Shown here: one piece after another, positions 25,031 to 38,449 of the stretch
Layout of the letters: each line of letters opens with the position of its first letter
Position numbering within the stretch: position 1 is the first letter of the stretch
Assembly: GCA_025738555.1 (NCBI GenBank)
Contig: JAOVFP010000001.1
Coordinates: 248,001-312,000 of the forward strand
Reading direction: 5' to 3'
Origin: Cyathus striatus
Taxonomy: Eukaryota > Basidiomycota > Agaricomycetes > Agaricales > Nidulariaceae
DNA: 64,000 bases
Notes under the pieces: model-generated
The model's database searches: none
What the model saw: only the letters and a program-made list of their open reading frames with translations
What the model was told of the DNA's origin: nothing
Program-made: the position numbers and the translations under genes

Positions 25031-26536
25031 AAGGTATGGGCTTTCCTATAGTAAATTATAAGGCCACTGGTACTATACAAGAGATATTAAGGTATCTCTA
25101 AGATTATGGCATAATTTCAAGGTAACAGCAATCTTACCCTACCCTCATATTCCATTGCAGCATGCCTAGTATATACATATTACAGGAGTGTATATATTGA
25201 CTCTAAAGTAGCCTTTTAATATATTGATGACATTGGTTTACTTGTCTACCTTACCATTAGCCAGAAAGAAAATAAATTTCTATGAATGGCGAAATATAAT
25301 TTCATTACTATGGTGGTTATATTTTATAAGGTTTGTGACATGGATTAACATTGTGAAGCGGCAGAGCGTAAAACTAGATAGAATTATGGACAAGCCTAGA
25401 GCATCTAAGCCTAACGGGACACAGCCCAGAACTTAGAGCTGAGACTATGCAAGATCCGGTTGAGTGCTGACTAAAGCACCAACCTAAGACATATAAAAGG
25501 GCGACAATAGTAAGGGCATTATGCTTGTCAAGTCTTCATGACTTGACCGAAGAACTATAGCCTGTAGGTAAGTTACATAATGTAAAGGTAAGCAATAAGA
25601 TAATATGGTAAGTACTATTCTTAGTGAGACACATGTACTAATCTGTTTTACTTATCTCCCTAAGTATACAGTAGTATTAGTTGTACTGTATGTATGTAGG
25701 AAGAAGAAATTAAGACCTTTTATTTAATACTCAATGAAAATTTTTGCATATACTGGAAATTTATTTGAACATTTCTTTTACATTTTTGGATTATTCCTAT
25801 ACAAGCCTAAAAGTCATTGAATGACATTGACTTTATTGTAAGACTCAGTACTGAGCCTTACAAGTTATCACACTTGTTAACATGCATTATGGGGCCTCCA
25901 CAAGTCCCCAGTGCCGTCTAAGATTTCATTCTCTTGGGGGGCAGGAAATGCCTTAAGGCATTAACATGCACTGTAATGTGTTGGGTGGCAAACTAGGTTT
26001 TCATGACAAGAGCCATTGCAATCTTGACTTGTATCCAGCAAGGTCATACCCCGAGTCTTGTCTGAGCCAGTTGGAATACATCTTGGAATGTCCATATCCA
26101 TACTTGAGTTCCAGACATTAAGCAATAGAAGAGTTCTTCTATAATAGCTTATGGTATTACTGCTAAAACGAGCCTCTTCGATTGCCACATGCCTTGTCAT
26201 CAATTCCTATGGAAGCAAGAATTTATTGCCGTGTGAAGTTGGACATTTTTTATAAGCAAAGTATTTCTTACAAGTGGCTCCCGAGGTATTGTCACATACC
26301 GAGATCCCTGGTCATAATGTTTGCCAGTCTCTCCCTCGCGAGTTTGGCCACTATGTTTTGTTTGTTCTTGTAGCTGTCTCTTATGTAAGGCCATTCGAGC
26401 GAGGCGAGAGGATGGTTTTAGGAGCCTGTGATGCCTCTTATTTGTGTTGTGTCCCATTTATAGGTAAGATTTGTATATGATGTTTTCTATTTATATTAGC
26501 ACTTGGAAGAAAATAAGGCATCATATAGCGTAGCGA

Positions 26537-28549
26537 ATGGCTGCAAGTCTAGGGAATTACAGTGATGTGTCCCCTGTTACTATTCGATTCACAGATATAG
26601 TCCAAATGCAGTAATTGCTGATGCCAGTGAAACCCGAGAACATGCTGGCTCACTCTCACAGCTGAACCAAGTGTTTGGCATTAGCTTCCCGTTGTTTGGC
26701 TGCGCGCCGCCTTGTGCGTGCGAGAGCCCTTGAGGAGCCCCACAGTAAGCATAACACTAGTGGCATCCTAAATGCACAAGTAAATAAGTAAAGTAAGGCT
26801 GGCAAGCAGCAGGGCCCACTACCTTCCCCTGTTGCTGTTTAATGTATTAGCATTACTTAGTAAATATGCAGTAGTTTTTGTATTTAGTGATATAGATTAG
26901 TCATAGTACATACATAGAAGGTGTCACTGGTTGACATGGTCCCAAACACACTGAAACATGTGTGTAGTGCCATACTCTAGGCTCTCACTGGTCTTGCTTC
27001 AGCTCACGACAGCAGACATTCAATGTCAACAAATAAGTCTTCTCTATACACTCCCCTCTCCACCACCAATATCATTGTCAGATTTTGGTTCTCCTGATAA
27101 ATGATAGTGTGCTTCTAGGTGATATGATGCTGCATGCATGCCCACAGGTGTATGGGTCATGGAAATGTCTGGAGATGGCTAGCAACGGTGTAGGTAAGAC
27201 TCAAGTGGACTGCGATTTTCACTTGATGCAGCTTGGTTGGATAAGATTAAGAACCCAAACCATTATGATAATGGGGTAATGAGACTATTATTGCCAAGAA
27301 CAGAATAAGATGATAGTGTTTGTTGAAAACACCAGAATTATCAAGAGGGATTCTGGGGAAGTGGTAGAGGTCCTGTCAGCATGACAGAAGAAATGGATGT
27401 ACGGGAAAGTGGTAGCTTGCTGAGTGTCTTCTCCAAGTCAGATTCTGTGCTGTTTTTTTTTGCAAATAAAAGGCAGAATACCAATGAGGACCCCTGCCAG
27501 GACTTTTGGGCGTGACAGATAGTGTCAGAATAACTGTATATAGATCCCGCTCATGATCGTTCTCTGAGTTCTGGTGGTGAAGAGATCCCAATGTGCCCAA
27601 TAGAATGCTTCACGAATCATTGACCTGAGGTCACACTTACTCAGCATCAAGCTTTCAAGTGCAGTTGGCACAGTGACGTTCATCCATGCTTTATAACAAG
27701 CTAATAATACTAACGAAATCCATAATTCCATTCCCCAACGACTGTTAGAACAAGCAATGGTGTAGGAAGTAGCATGAGCACAAACCGATGATAGGATACA
27801 TGCACATAAATTGATGTGAATTTCCGCATCTGACCATAATCGAGAACACATATACTTGATAATGCTGCCACGTACTACGAAAGAGCCTGTTATTTGCGGT
27901 ATTACTGGATAACTGGCTGTTGGGATGAGCAGGAAAGAGGTCGATTACAGTGTTGCAAACAAAAACAAACTTTTACCATACAAGACTGGTTTTGATCCAG
28001 TGCAATGTCGAGTGATCGACCTGCAAAACGTGTTTTTGAAAAGACCACATAAACCCTACTACCTAAAGGTAGTGGGAATATTCTCAGGTATTTTATTAAA
28101 GGCATATATATAGTTAGAGTTATGTAAAATTAAAATAAATTGAATAAAAATGCGATATTAGATGCAGACCAGTGCCAGTTTTAACTGTGTTCAGTATACT
28201 GTATACCAGTAAGCATGAAGTTTTTAGTCTCATTTTAATTAATATCCAATGATTTTTGAATATAGCACACTAGCTTAAAGAAATATTAAATCGTAGTGTA
28301 CACTGATCCTATGTAGATCAATTAACGTTGGAAGTTGTGCAACTTGCATCATAATTCATAACACCAAATATCAAATGAAATTTATATAATAGTGGAAGTA
28401 CAGTGTTTTACGACTCTTTAAATAGTAGTGTAATGCTAACCACTGGATAGGGTTTGCAGATCAGAAAGGATATCAGTGGCCCGAAAGGTTAGAGATGATA
28501 TACTTCCAATACTAAATAATACTAACAGGTGAACGAAAATTAACACGAT
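26537..28549. other. intergenic, nothing recognised
   Basis: Two kilobases without a supported gene. Open frames of 60-108 codons on both strands (for example 27525-27851, minus) have no recognisable content and no consistent splice partners. Confidence 0.45.
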
Positions 28550-28553
28550 AGCA

Positions 28554-29243
28554 TGTAAAGGTGAAGGTGAGCCTGGCACCTAAACAAAGAAATAAAAATT
28601 AATGAGAGTCGGTTGAACTCCATTCGGCCTGTGGTGTCCTTAGGTGTCTAGAAAGGGGGATTAGTGAGTTAAAATAAAACGAGAACGTAACCATAGTCTG
28701 TGACGCAAATACGACGAGAGAGAGATAGAAAATCAAAGAATAACGAGATAACATGCTTCAAGACTAACTTTGAGTGGGACAAACTTTCACTGAGTTGGGA
28801 GGGAGTAGATACATGGTTTTTAAAGAAAATTAGAATAAAGAAATCGCCTAATGAGGAATGGTTGAACAAAATGGAAATTAAAGATGTAGAAGTCGTAGAT
28901 TATTAGAAGAAAAATGGAAAGTGTGAAAAATAGAGCATACTGATGAATGGAAAGAAAAAGTTGAAAAATAAAACTTGGGGGAGGGAGACATGGTAGTGAC
29001 ACAGGCTTCGGTAACATCATTTTGCTATATCCAGCGGAGCTTGGTAGTGCGCGATACCGACTTTCTTGCGTTCTTGCATAACTGCGGCGTTCGTGACGAT
29101 ATAACAGCATCGGCGATGGAAGAAATTCGACGGAGATAGTGAAATGAGTGCGAATAAAATGCGAGTAATGCGAACAAACACATCGACGCGCATACAAGTT
29201 AAAATATTGATTTTTGTAGTGCAAGCGGAACACCTATTCTACA
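28554..29243 (+). mobile_element. solo-LTR-like element (copy B)
   Basis: This 690-bp element begins TGTAAAGGTGAAGG and ends CACCTATTCTACA, with AGCA on both sides (28550-28553 and 29244-29247). The first 100 bases, including the phrase CACCTAAACAAAGAAA, match copy A inside the second F-box gene, and the 3' end carries the same imperfect inverted pair. No coding region is present. Confidence 0.7.
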
Positions 29244-29943
29244 AGCACACCAAAATCACCAAAGAATGGAGACTAAAACATATATAACGGAGCAGTGGTT
29301 CCATGACAAAAGAATATGTGTGACAGAAAGAAAAACAGGATAATAACAACATAAACTTAAATAATATAACTGACGCAGGGCCATAAACTTACATTACTAA
29401 TACTTAAGTACCAATAACAGTGTCTAACCGCGCAAATTGGCTCACGAAATGGTGAATAAATGCCCAGCTAGGCATGCGGGCTGACAGCGAAATGAGCCGT
29501 GAGAATACACATATCCCTGAGAGATCCAATCGGATAGTAACAGGGGACTACAAACTCAGGGAATTACTATCGCCAATCAGATGTTCGGGTTGATCACTGG
29601 TTCGTGTTGGGCAAATATCTCACTTTTATTGAGCTTATCTGGCTTCAAAAATTCATATCTGTCATCTAACTATGCTATAATACATGAATATAACTTTTTT
29701 TATGGAGAATCGCTCAAAATTCAAATGTATGTTTTTGGAAGGATGTCACGCTGGCCATATATCGGCATAGCGGATTCTGAACTTTTTGATCGTTTTGATC
29801 GGGTTGATTGATGGACGCGCCCCACGTGAGTCGCGTTAAGCGAGCAGCTGCTCGTTTATTATTCTTGGTGTGTTAACACAGACTACACTTTAAGAACTGC
29901 GTCGCATTTGTTATGGGGTTACTTTCAGTTGTCAGTGTCTCCT

Positions 29944-31251
29944 ATGGCTGGTCCCAGGAGTAAGAGCCGTGCGTACAATGATCCAGATTATGAAATTCAT
30001 ATCCAGGTGGCTATTCAAGGGACAAAGGATAAGAAGTATAAGAACTACAAAGAAGCAGCTTTGGCAGAAGGTGTAAGCACTTTAACTCCTTTTGATTATC
30101 TTCTTGATTTCATAAATTCTTCCAGGTCGCACATCAAACAGTTTTAGATCGCGCAAAAGGAAAGCACAAATGCCATAAGGATGTGGCTGAAAGCCGTCGT
30201 GTACTTAACTCTACTGAAGAGGCGACACTTCTAAATTGGTCTGCACATGATGCAGAAAAAGGCGAACCATGGGATCGTCGTACTTTACGTGACCATGCTT
30301 CTGATTTGGCTGGTCAGTGAGCAGGAAAATGTTATGCATCTCGATTGATTAGCCGCCATCCAGAGATTGTTCCAGCCAAACCATCCAAACTCGATCCAAA
30401 GCGCGCGAAAAACTTCAATGAAGCTGTTGTTTCTGATTTTTACGATAAACTCAACTCAATTTACGATCAATATGGCGAGATACCCCCTGAACATATCTAT
30501 AACATGGATGAAAAAGGGATACAGCTTGGTGGAGGTCGGAAAAGTGATCCTCGGAAATATATTTACTTCCGCAAGCATCGTAATCGATACAGAATCAGTA
30601 GTGATAACCTGGAGTTAGTCACTGTTGTTGAATGCATATCAGCTGCTGGAAGTACAGTACCACCGTCATTTGTTCTCTCTGATGGACCTCTTCCCAATCT
30701 CTCACGTCTACCAGAGGGTAGCATTGGAAGGTATGTAACATAGTCATTGCATGCTCACTTGTTCTCAAATTTAATATAGTATCGCAACATCACCATCTGG
30801 ATGGACTGATGATGAGCTCACATACAAGTGGATGGAGAAAGTCTTCATACCACACGTGAAGGAGAACATTGTTGATAGCTCTAAGCCTATTGTACTCATA
30901 TGTGACGGACACGGCTCACATGAGACCCCAGAGTTGCAGAAGATTGTCTATGATGCGCTAGAAGAAGGACTCACAATAATTGTTCTGTGTTTCCCTTCTA
31001 AGTGTACTCATAAAATGCAACCACTCGATGTTGTTGTGTTCACACATAGTCAACGTCAATGGAGGGAGCATTGCGATGATTGTCTACATCAAGGGATTTA
31101 TGTCAACCGGTACAACGTTGTACAGAATTATCTCAAGGTTCGGAAGAAACACATGCTACCAGACTTAATAAAAGAATCCTTTCGTAAAACTGGTCTTTAT
31201 CCATTTAATCGGAATGTGTTCACAAAGGAGGATTTTGCTCCAAGCAAGGTC
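29944..31251 (+). pseudogene. pogo-like transposase, 5' part (DNA-binding and DDD domains)
   Basis: Exons 29944-30072, 30126-30730 and 30780-31251 give the first ~402 residues. The protein starts MAGPRSKSRAYNDPDYE and has a psq/CENP-B-type helix-turn-helix region (NYKEAALAEGVAHQ; EATLLNW; WDRRTLRDHASDLAG). The catalytic domain has NMDEKG (D at about 171), CDGHGSHET (D at about 287) and MQPLDVVVF (D at about 328); this DDD triad is that of the DDE_1/pogo group. An in-frame TGA at 30318-30320, right after DLAGQ, breaks the frame. The reading frame is then cut after codon GTC (31249-31251) by the KDZ element and resumes at 54362. Such transposases cut and paste their own element at TA sites. Confidence 0.85.
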
Positions 31252-31670
31252 GAGGCATGTAGCGGCATATGTGTGGTTCCACAATGGTACATAAATTGAG
31301 CCAAACGAGAGGTACATGGGTATGTACCTCTAACACTTTGAGGTACATGGGTACGTACCTGGACCTATCATAACCTAGTAATTCGTCAGTGCAATGTTTA
31401 ATAGTGAAACCTATGTAGCAATATAAGACTACATTCATATTAGGAAAGTGGTCATACTATGCCACATTGTCAAAATTATAAATATGTGGTTCAGCTAGAC
31501 TACAATTTTAACATGCATAAACCACATCCTGTGCTCACCTCGATACCCAAAATTTGAATATCAAGCTAATATAAATGCTAGAATATTATTTTGCGGTACA
31601 CTAAGTTGACAATATGTCTGTAGAATGTATAAATTGTAACGTGAAATGTAGTCTATAACTGGACTGGAAT
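31252..31670 (+). repeat. left terminal inverted repeat of the KDZ element
   Basis: About 420 bases align with the reverse complement of 53940-54353 over nearly the whole length with many substitutions. Shared landmarks are GTTCCA..TGGTACA, two AGGTACAT hairpins (31310-31329 and 31341-31360), ATGTTTAATAGT, TTAGGAAAGTGG, AATATGTGGTT and TGTCTGTAGAATGTATAAATT. The divergence between the two ends implies that they have evolved separately for some time or that only short parts are needed for transposition. Confidence 0.8.
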
Positions 31671-34600
31671 AATTGATGGGATGGACAGATGTAATAAGCG
31701 TGTGATATATGTTTTCCGCGTTCTGAAAATGACAGATGAGTCATCACATGAACGCAGCACGACGAGACTAGATTTCTGTCATCTGGTGAATGTAGCGGAA
31801 GGAGGCAAGATCTTAATTTTCACTTTTTCGCATTTATTAATGCATTATGAGGATGTATAATATGGAATAATTATATTATGTTATATCTATATCTAACTGA
31901 ACGGATCGTGCGTATTCTACATTTCTAATAGCGGTGTAGAGGATGTAAATTAATGTGGTAGAGGTGGTGCATGTAGACTGGATATCTTATAATTGATGGG
32001 ATGTGCCATACGCGGACAGAAGTGATGAGTGCGGGATATTTGTGATGCGCATTCCGAAAATAACAGATGAGTCATCACATGAACGCAGCGTGACGAGACT
32101 AGATTTCGGTCATCTGGTGAATATAGCGGAAGGAGGCAAGATCTTAATTTTCACTTTTTCGCATTTATTAATGCATTATGAGGATGTATAATATGGAATA
32201 ATTATATAATGTTATATCTACATCTAACTGAACGGATCGTGCATGTTCTACATTTCTAATAGCGATGTAGAGGATGTAAATTAATGTGGTAGAGGTGGTG
32301 CATATAGACTGGATATCTTATAATTGATGGGATGTGCCATACGCGGACAGAAGTGATGAGCACGGGATATTTGTGATGCGCATTCCGAAAATAACAGATG
32401 AGTCATCACATGAACGCAGCATGACAAGACTAGATTTCGGTCATCTGGTGAATATAGCGGAAGGAGGCAAGATCTTAATTTTCACTTTTTCGCATTTATT
32501 AATGCATTATGAGGATGTATAATATGGAATAATTATATAATGTTATATCTACATCTAACTGAATGGATCGTGCGTGTTCTACATTTCTAATAGCGATGTA
32601 GAGGATGTAAATTAATGTGGTAGAGGTGGTGCATATAGACTGGATATCTTATAATTGATGGGATGTGCCATACGCGAACAGAAGTGATGAGCGTGGGATA
32701 TTTGTGATGGGCATTCCGAAAATGACAGATGAGTCATCACATGAACGCAGCGCAACGAGACTAGATTCCTGTCATCTGGTGAATGTAGCGGAAGGAGGCA
32801 AGATCTTCATCTGTAATTTTTCGCATTTATTAGTGCATTATGAGGATGTATAATATGAAATAGTTATATAATGTTATATCTACATCTAACTGAATGGATC
32901 ATGCGTGTTCCACATTTATAATAGCGATGTAGAGGATGTAAATTAATGTGGTAGAGGTGGTGCATGTAGACTGGATATCTTATAATTGATGGGATGTGCC
33001 ATACGTGAACAGAAGTGATGAGCGCGGGATATTTGTGATGCGCATTCCGAAAATGACAGATGAGTCATCACATGAACGCAGCGCGACGAGACTAGATCCC
33101 TGTCATCTGGTGAATGTGGCGGAAGGAGGCAAGATATTCATTTGTAATTTTCGCATTTATTAGAGCATTATGAGGATGTATAATATGGAATAATTATATT
33201 ATGTTATATCTATATCTAACTGAACGGATCATGCGTGTTCTACATTTATAATAGCGATGTAGAGGATGTAAATTAATGTGATAGAAGTGGTGCATGTAGA
33301 CTGGATATCTTATAATTGATGGGATATGCCATACGCAAACAGAAGTGATAAGCGTGGGATATTTGTGTTGAGCATTCCGAAAATGACGAATGAGTCATCA
33401 CATGAACACAGCGTGATGAGACTAGATTCCTGTCATCTGTTGAATGTAGCGGAAGGAGGCAAGATCTTCACCTGTAATTTTTCGCATTTATTAGTGCATT
33501 ATGAGGGTGTATAATATGGAATAATTATATTATGTTATATATACATCTAACTGAAAGGATCGTGCGTGTTCTACATTTCTAATAGCGAAGTAGAGGATAT
33601 GAATTAATGAGGTAGAAGTGGTGCATGTAGACTGGATATCTTATAACTGATAGGATGTGCCTTACGCGGACAGATGTGATAAGCGTGGGATATTTATGAT
33701 GCGCATTCCGAAAATAACAGATGAGTCAGCACATGAACACAGCGCAACGAGACTAGATTCCTGTCATCTGGTGAATGTGGCGGAAGGAGGCAAGATCTTC
33801 GTTTGTAATTTTCACAATTATTAGTGCATTACGGAGATCTATCATATCGAATAATTATATTGTGAAATATCTACACCTAACTGAATAGATCGTGTGTTTC
33901 CTACATTTCTAATAGCAATGTAGATGATCTAAATAAATGAGGAAGAAGTGGTGCATGTAGACTGGATATGCTATGATTGATGGGATGTGCCATACGCAGA
34001 CAGATGTAATAAGCGTGTGGGATATTGGTTTGCACATTCCGAAAATGACAGATGAGTCAGCCCATGACCACAGTGCGACAAGACTAGTTTCCTGTCATCT
34101 GGTGAATGTAGCGGAAGGAGGCAAGATCTTAATTTTCACTTTTTCGCATTTATTAGTGCATTATGAGGATGTATAATATGAAATAATTATATAATGTTAT
34201 ATCTACATCTAACTTAACGGATCGTGCATGTTCTACATTTCTAATGGCGATGTAGAGGATATGAATTAATGAGGTAGAAGTGGTGCATGTAGACTGGATA
34301 TCCTATGATTGATGGGATGTGCCTTACGCGGAAAGATGTGATAAGCGTGGGATATTTGTGTTGCGCATTCCGAAAATGACAGATGAGTCAGCACATAAAT
34401 GCAGCGCTATGAGACTAGATTCCTGTCATCTGGTGAATGTGGCGGAAGGAGGCAGGATCTTCGATTGTAATTTTTCACATTTATTAGTGCACTATGGAGA
34501 TCTACCACATAGAATAATGTTATATCTACATCTAACTGAACGGATCGTGCGTGTTCTACATTTCTAATAGCGAAGTAGATAATCTAAATGAATGAGGAAG

Positions 34601-37140
34601 AAGTGGTGCATGTAGACTGGATATCCTATGATTGATGGGATGTGCCATAAGCGGACAGATGTGATAAGTGTGGGATATTTGTGATGCGCATTCCGAAAAT
34701 GACAGATGAGTCAGCACATGAACACAGCGTGACGAGACTAGATTCCTGTCATCTGGTAAATGTGGCAGAAGGAGGTAAGATCTTCATCTGTAATTTTTCG
34801 CATTTATTAGTGCATTATGGGGATGTATAATATGAAATAATTATATTATGTTATATCTATATCTAACTGAACATATCGTGCGTGTTCTACATTTATAATA
34901 GCGATGTAGAGGATGTAAATTAATGTGATAGAAGTGGTGCATGTAGACTGGATGTCTTGTGATTGGTGGGATGTGCCATATGCGAACAGAAGTGATAAGC
35001 GTGGGATATTTGTGTTGTGCATTCCGAAAATGACAAATGAGTCAGCACATGAACGCAGCGCGACAAGACTAGATTCATGTCATCTGGTGAATGTGGCGGA
35101 AGGAGGCAAGATCTTCATTTGTAATTTTTCGCATTTATTAATGCATTACGAGGATGTATAATATGGAATAATTATATTATGTTATATCTACATCTAACTG
35201 AACATATCGTGCGTGTTCTACATTTCTAATAGCGAAGTAGAGGATATGAATTAATGAGGTAGAAGTGGTGCATGTAGACTGGATATCTTATGATTGATAG
35301 GATGTGCCATATGTGGACGGATGTGATACGCGTGGGATATTTGTGTTGCGCATTCCGAAAATAACAGATGAGTCAGCACATGAACGCAGCATGACGAGAC
35401 TAGATTCCTATCATGTGGTGAATGCGGCGGAAGAACGTAAGATCTTAATTTTCACATTTTCGCATTTATTACTGCATAATGGCGATCTATCATATAGAAT
35501 ACCTATATTATGAAATATTTACAGTGTGATGATTCCTGAGTTATTTTTATCTTGAGTGTTCAGAAAACGACAGATTCCTAAAGCCTTTGCCAATCATGTA
35601 CAAATAGCGCACATTTGCTGTCATCTGGTGAATGTGGCGGAAGGAGACAAGATCTTAATTCTTAATTTTCGCATTTTTCAGAGCATTATGACGATCTATC
35701 ATATAGTATCATTATATTGTGGAATATCTGCATCTAACTTAATGGATCGTGTGTGTTCTACATCTCTAATAGCGAAGTAGATGATGTGAATTAATGAGGT
35801 AGAAGTGGTGCATGTAGACTGGATATCTTATGATTGATAGGATGTGCCATACGCAGACTGAAGTGATAAGCGTGGGATATTTGTCTTCCGCGTTCCGAAA
35901 ATGACAAATGAGTCAGCACATGAATGCAGTGCAATGAGGCTAGATTCCTGTCATCTGGTGAATGTGGCGGAAGGAGGCAGGATCTTCGGTTGTAATTTTT
36001 CGCATTTATTAGTGCACTATGGAGATCTACCACATAGAATAATGTTATATCTACATCTAACTGAATGGATTGAGCATGTTCTACATTTCTAATAGTGAAG
36101 TAGATAATCTAAATTAATGAGGTAGAAGTGGTGCATGTAGACTGGATATCGTATGATTGATAGGATGTGCCATACGCGGACACATATGATAAGCGTGGGA
36201 TATTTGTATTGCGCCTTCCGAAGTTGGCAGATGAGTCAGTACATGAACACAGCGCGACGAGACTAGTTTCCTGTCATCTGGTGAATGTAGCAGAAGGAGG
36301 CACGATCTATATTTTTAATTTCTCGCATTTATTAGTGCATTATGAGGATCTATCATATGGAATATGTATATGATGAAATATCTACATCTAACTGAATGGA
36401 TCATGCATGTTATACATTTCTAATAGCGATGTAGAGGATCTAAATTAATGAGGTAGAAGTTATGCATGTATACTGGATATCCTATTATTGATGGGATGTG
36501 CCATATGCGGACAAAAGTGACATGCATGGGATATTGATTTGTGCGTTCTAAATATGACAGATGCATCTGATAATTATACCAGTGCGACGAGACTAGATTC
36601 CTGTCATCTGGTTAATTTGGCAGAAGGAGGCAAGATTATAATTTTCACTTTTTCGCATTTATTAATGCATTACGGGGATCTATCATATGGGATAGGTATA
36701 TTGTGAAATATCTACATCTATCTGAATGCATTATGCATTTCCTATATTTCTAATAGCGAAGTATAGGATTTAAATTAATGAGGAAGAAGTGGTGCATGTA
36801 GACTGGATATCTTATGATTGAACAGATGTGCCATACGTAAACAGATGGGATAAGCATGGCATATTAGTTTGCGCGTTCTGAAAATGACACATGAGTCAGC
36901 ACATGAACGCAGCATGACGAGACTAGATTCCTATCATGTGGTGAATGTGGCGGACGAACGTAAGATCTTAATTTTCACTTTTTCGCATTTATTACTGCAT
37001 AATGGTGATCTATCATATAAAATACATATATTATGAAATATTTACAGTGTGATGATCCCTGTGTTATGTTTATCTTGAGCGTTCAGAGAATGACAGATTC
37101 CTAAAGCCTTTGCCAATCATGTACAAATAACTCACATTTG
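31670..37140 (+). repeat. left subterminal array, 331-bp unit, about 16 copies
   Basis: Unit starts, taken at the phrase TTGATGGGATGTGCCA, fall at about 31993, 32324, 32655, 32986, 33317 and 33648 (spacing exactly 331) and continue less regularly to about 36.8 kb. Each unit has a conserved core, GACAGATGAGTCA followed by CACATGAACGCAGCG, then CATCTGGTGAATGT and GCGGAAGGAGGCAAGATCTT. Copies near 32-33 kb are most alike, so they were amplified or homogenised last. A truncated unit at about 35500-35640 and the inner edge at 37040-37140 share a unique phrase, TTGCCAATCATGTACAAATA, which shows a block duplication of about 1.5 kb. Open frames of about 62 codons in many units are by-products. Confidence 0.92.
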
Positions 37141-37323
37141 CTGGGGTATCGCTCCTCGACACTCCAACATTTATTAGGGCATCATACTGCTTTATCTTAA
37201 GCAATAGTTATGGAGATTACATTCGTAATAGCGAACTACGTGACTGGTTATTCCAGCAATTTCAAGAAATACATTATTCATTATTTATTTTACATTACAT
37301 TTCTTGTTCGTTCTGCGTGTCCA

Positions 37324-38424
37324 TCATATTTTTAAATAATGTATGTCATAATCTTCCTGCCGCCACACTACATTCCAGTCCGGCTTCATTGTGCTCCATT
37401 CTTCGTACGTTCCATTGTAATCAAAGCGAACCCATGTCAACTTCTTACCCACTTCATTCAAGTTGTATTCTCCTCTTGAAGACGGCAACCATCCATTACC
37501 ACCACTGGACCGCATTCTGTACCAGCCTGAGATATCTTGATCAGTAGGTGAGGCTTCATGTTCGACGTTGGAGCTGGATGCCGATGGTGGCATTGGCGGA
37601 GTAATTTGGGTCACAAGGCCCTCCCAAAACCTTTCCAACGTTGGGGGCGCAGGAAATTCGGACGCCAATTGTTGTGCTTCATTGCTCCACTGCAAGTATT
37701 CGTCTATATCGTATGTATCATCAACCAGTCCATATAGCTGAAGGATTTCCTTGTCGAATAACCCTATGATGTGCGAGTCGAGGGCCGGGACTACAATTTT
37801 TAGAATGAAGAGCGCATAGCGTGCATATTCAAAATTGAGGTACAGATACCGCGCTACAACGGGCGGATTACCGTACTCTAGTAGTATGGACATATCTGCA
37901 TAATTGATGTTAATTCAATTTGTAATCTATAATAATATATTCTTACTTTCGTGGATAATGTCGCGGCTCAAGACAGGAAGGAGGGTGAGTTTTGGATGAC
38001 TTCCTATCCCATGACAGTTCTGTATTCCTTCAATACTGCATCGAGAGCAGTTAGGGGGGCCGTGGACGAAGTCAATTGTGCAGGCCTCCTCTACCAGAAC
38101 GCGAAAGTAGACTTAGTATAATCAACATTTAATTGACTCGATTGACATACCTGCTTCAAAGCATCTATCGCATGCATACTTTTTCGTGTACTCTCTCAGT
38201 TCATTAACTATATTTTTCAGCGTACGCCAGACTGGAATCACGCCTTGCCCCAAATTGGAGTATGGCCGCACATAGGGTCCCTAATGATCAACCAGTTAGA
38301 CAAGACGCACGCCGAGAATAAGACTCACTGGAATGGTGTTGAGAATGAAGCTCCGGAGTGGCCCCCCCTTCATGCCGACCACATAAAAATATTGAGGGAC
38401 CTTGGTGGAGATAGTTTCCTGCAT
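37324..38424 (-). CDS. KDZ-element cargo protein A with Zn2Cys6-like cluster
   Basis: Four exons on the minus strand (38424-38329, 38280-38151, 38090-37947, 37895-37324) give 313 residues with consistent phases. The start is supported by the first exon, whose Met-Gln-Glu start leads into FYVVGMKGGPLRSFILN and matches the first exon of the gene at 49711 (FYAVGMSDSPLRSYIIN). Residues about 65-100 hold cysteines in the spacing C-x2-C-x6-C-x10-C-x2-C-x7-C, with PNCSRC in the second half. That spacing fits the fungal Zn2Cys6 binuclear cluster, although the usual basic residues after the second Cys are absent. A conserved helical region follows (ARYALFILKIVVPALDSHI) and the C-terminus is Trp/Tyr-rich. 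Function is unknown; a DNA- or protein-binding role is an inference. Confidence 0.7.
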
Positions 38425-38449
38425 GCTGGCGAGACTGGAAGTAGAAACT

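Larger units (their letters stand above)
17523..26536. mobile_element. 9-kb element with long inverted repeats: DUF6589 plus RecQ-like helicase
   Basis: Nearly identical inverted repeats of about 210 bp lie at 17544-17752 and 26222-26430; both begin AGGCTCCTAAAACC read inward. Outside them a shorter terminal match TCGCTATGCTATGATGCC / TCGCTACGCTATATGATGCC sets the outer ends at about 17523 and 26536, with some 85 extra bases on the right side. Between them a DUF6589 gene (+) and a RecQ-like helicase gene (-) face each other tail to tail. I could not find a clear target duplication. Both genes are broken, so the copy is dead. Both protein families are abundant in Agaricomycetes; treating them as one mobile unit is my inference from the shared flanking repeats. 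Confidence 0.6.

Noticed and set aside
31993..36373. A series of about a dozen open frames of 60-80 codons with similar proteins (MPYADRSD..., ...HLVNVAEGGKI...)
   Set aside because: They are translations of the 331-bp repeat. The unit length is not a multiple of three, several copies lack the frame, there is no splice or promoter logic, and the same DNA occurs inverted in the right array.
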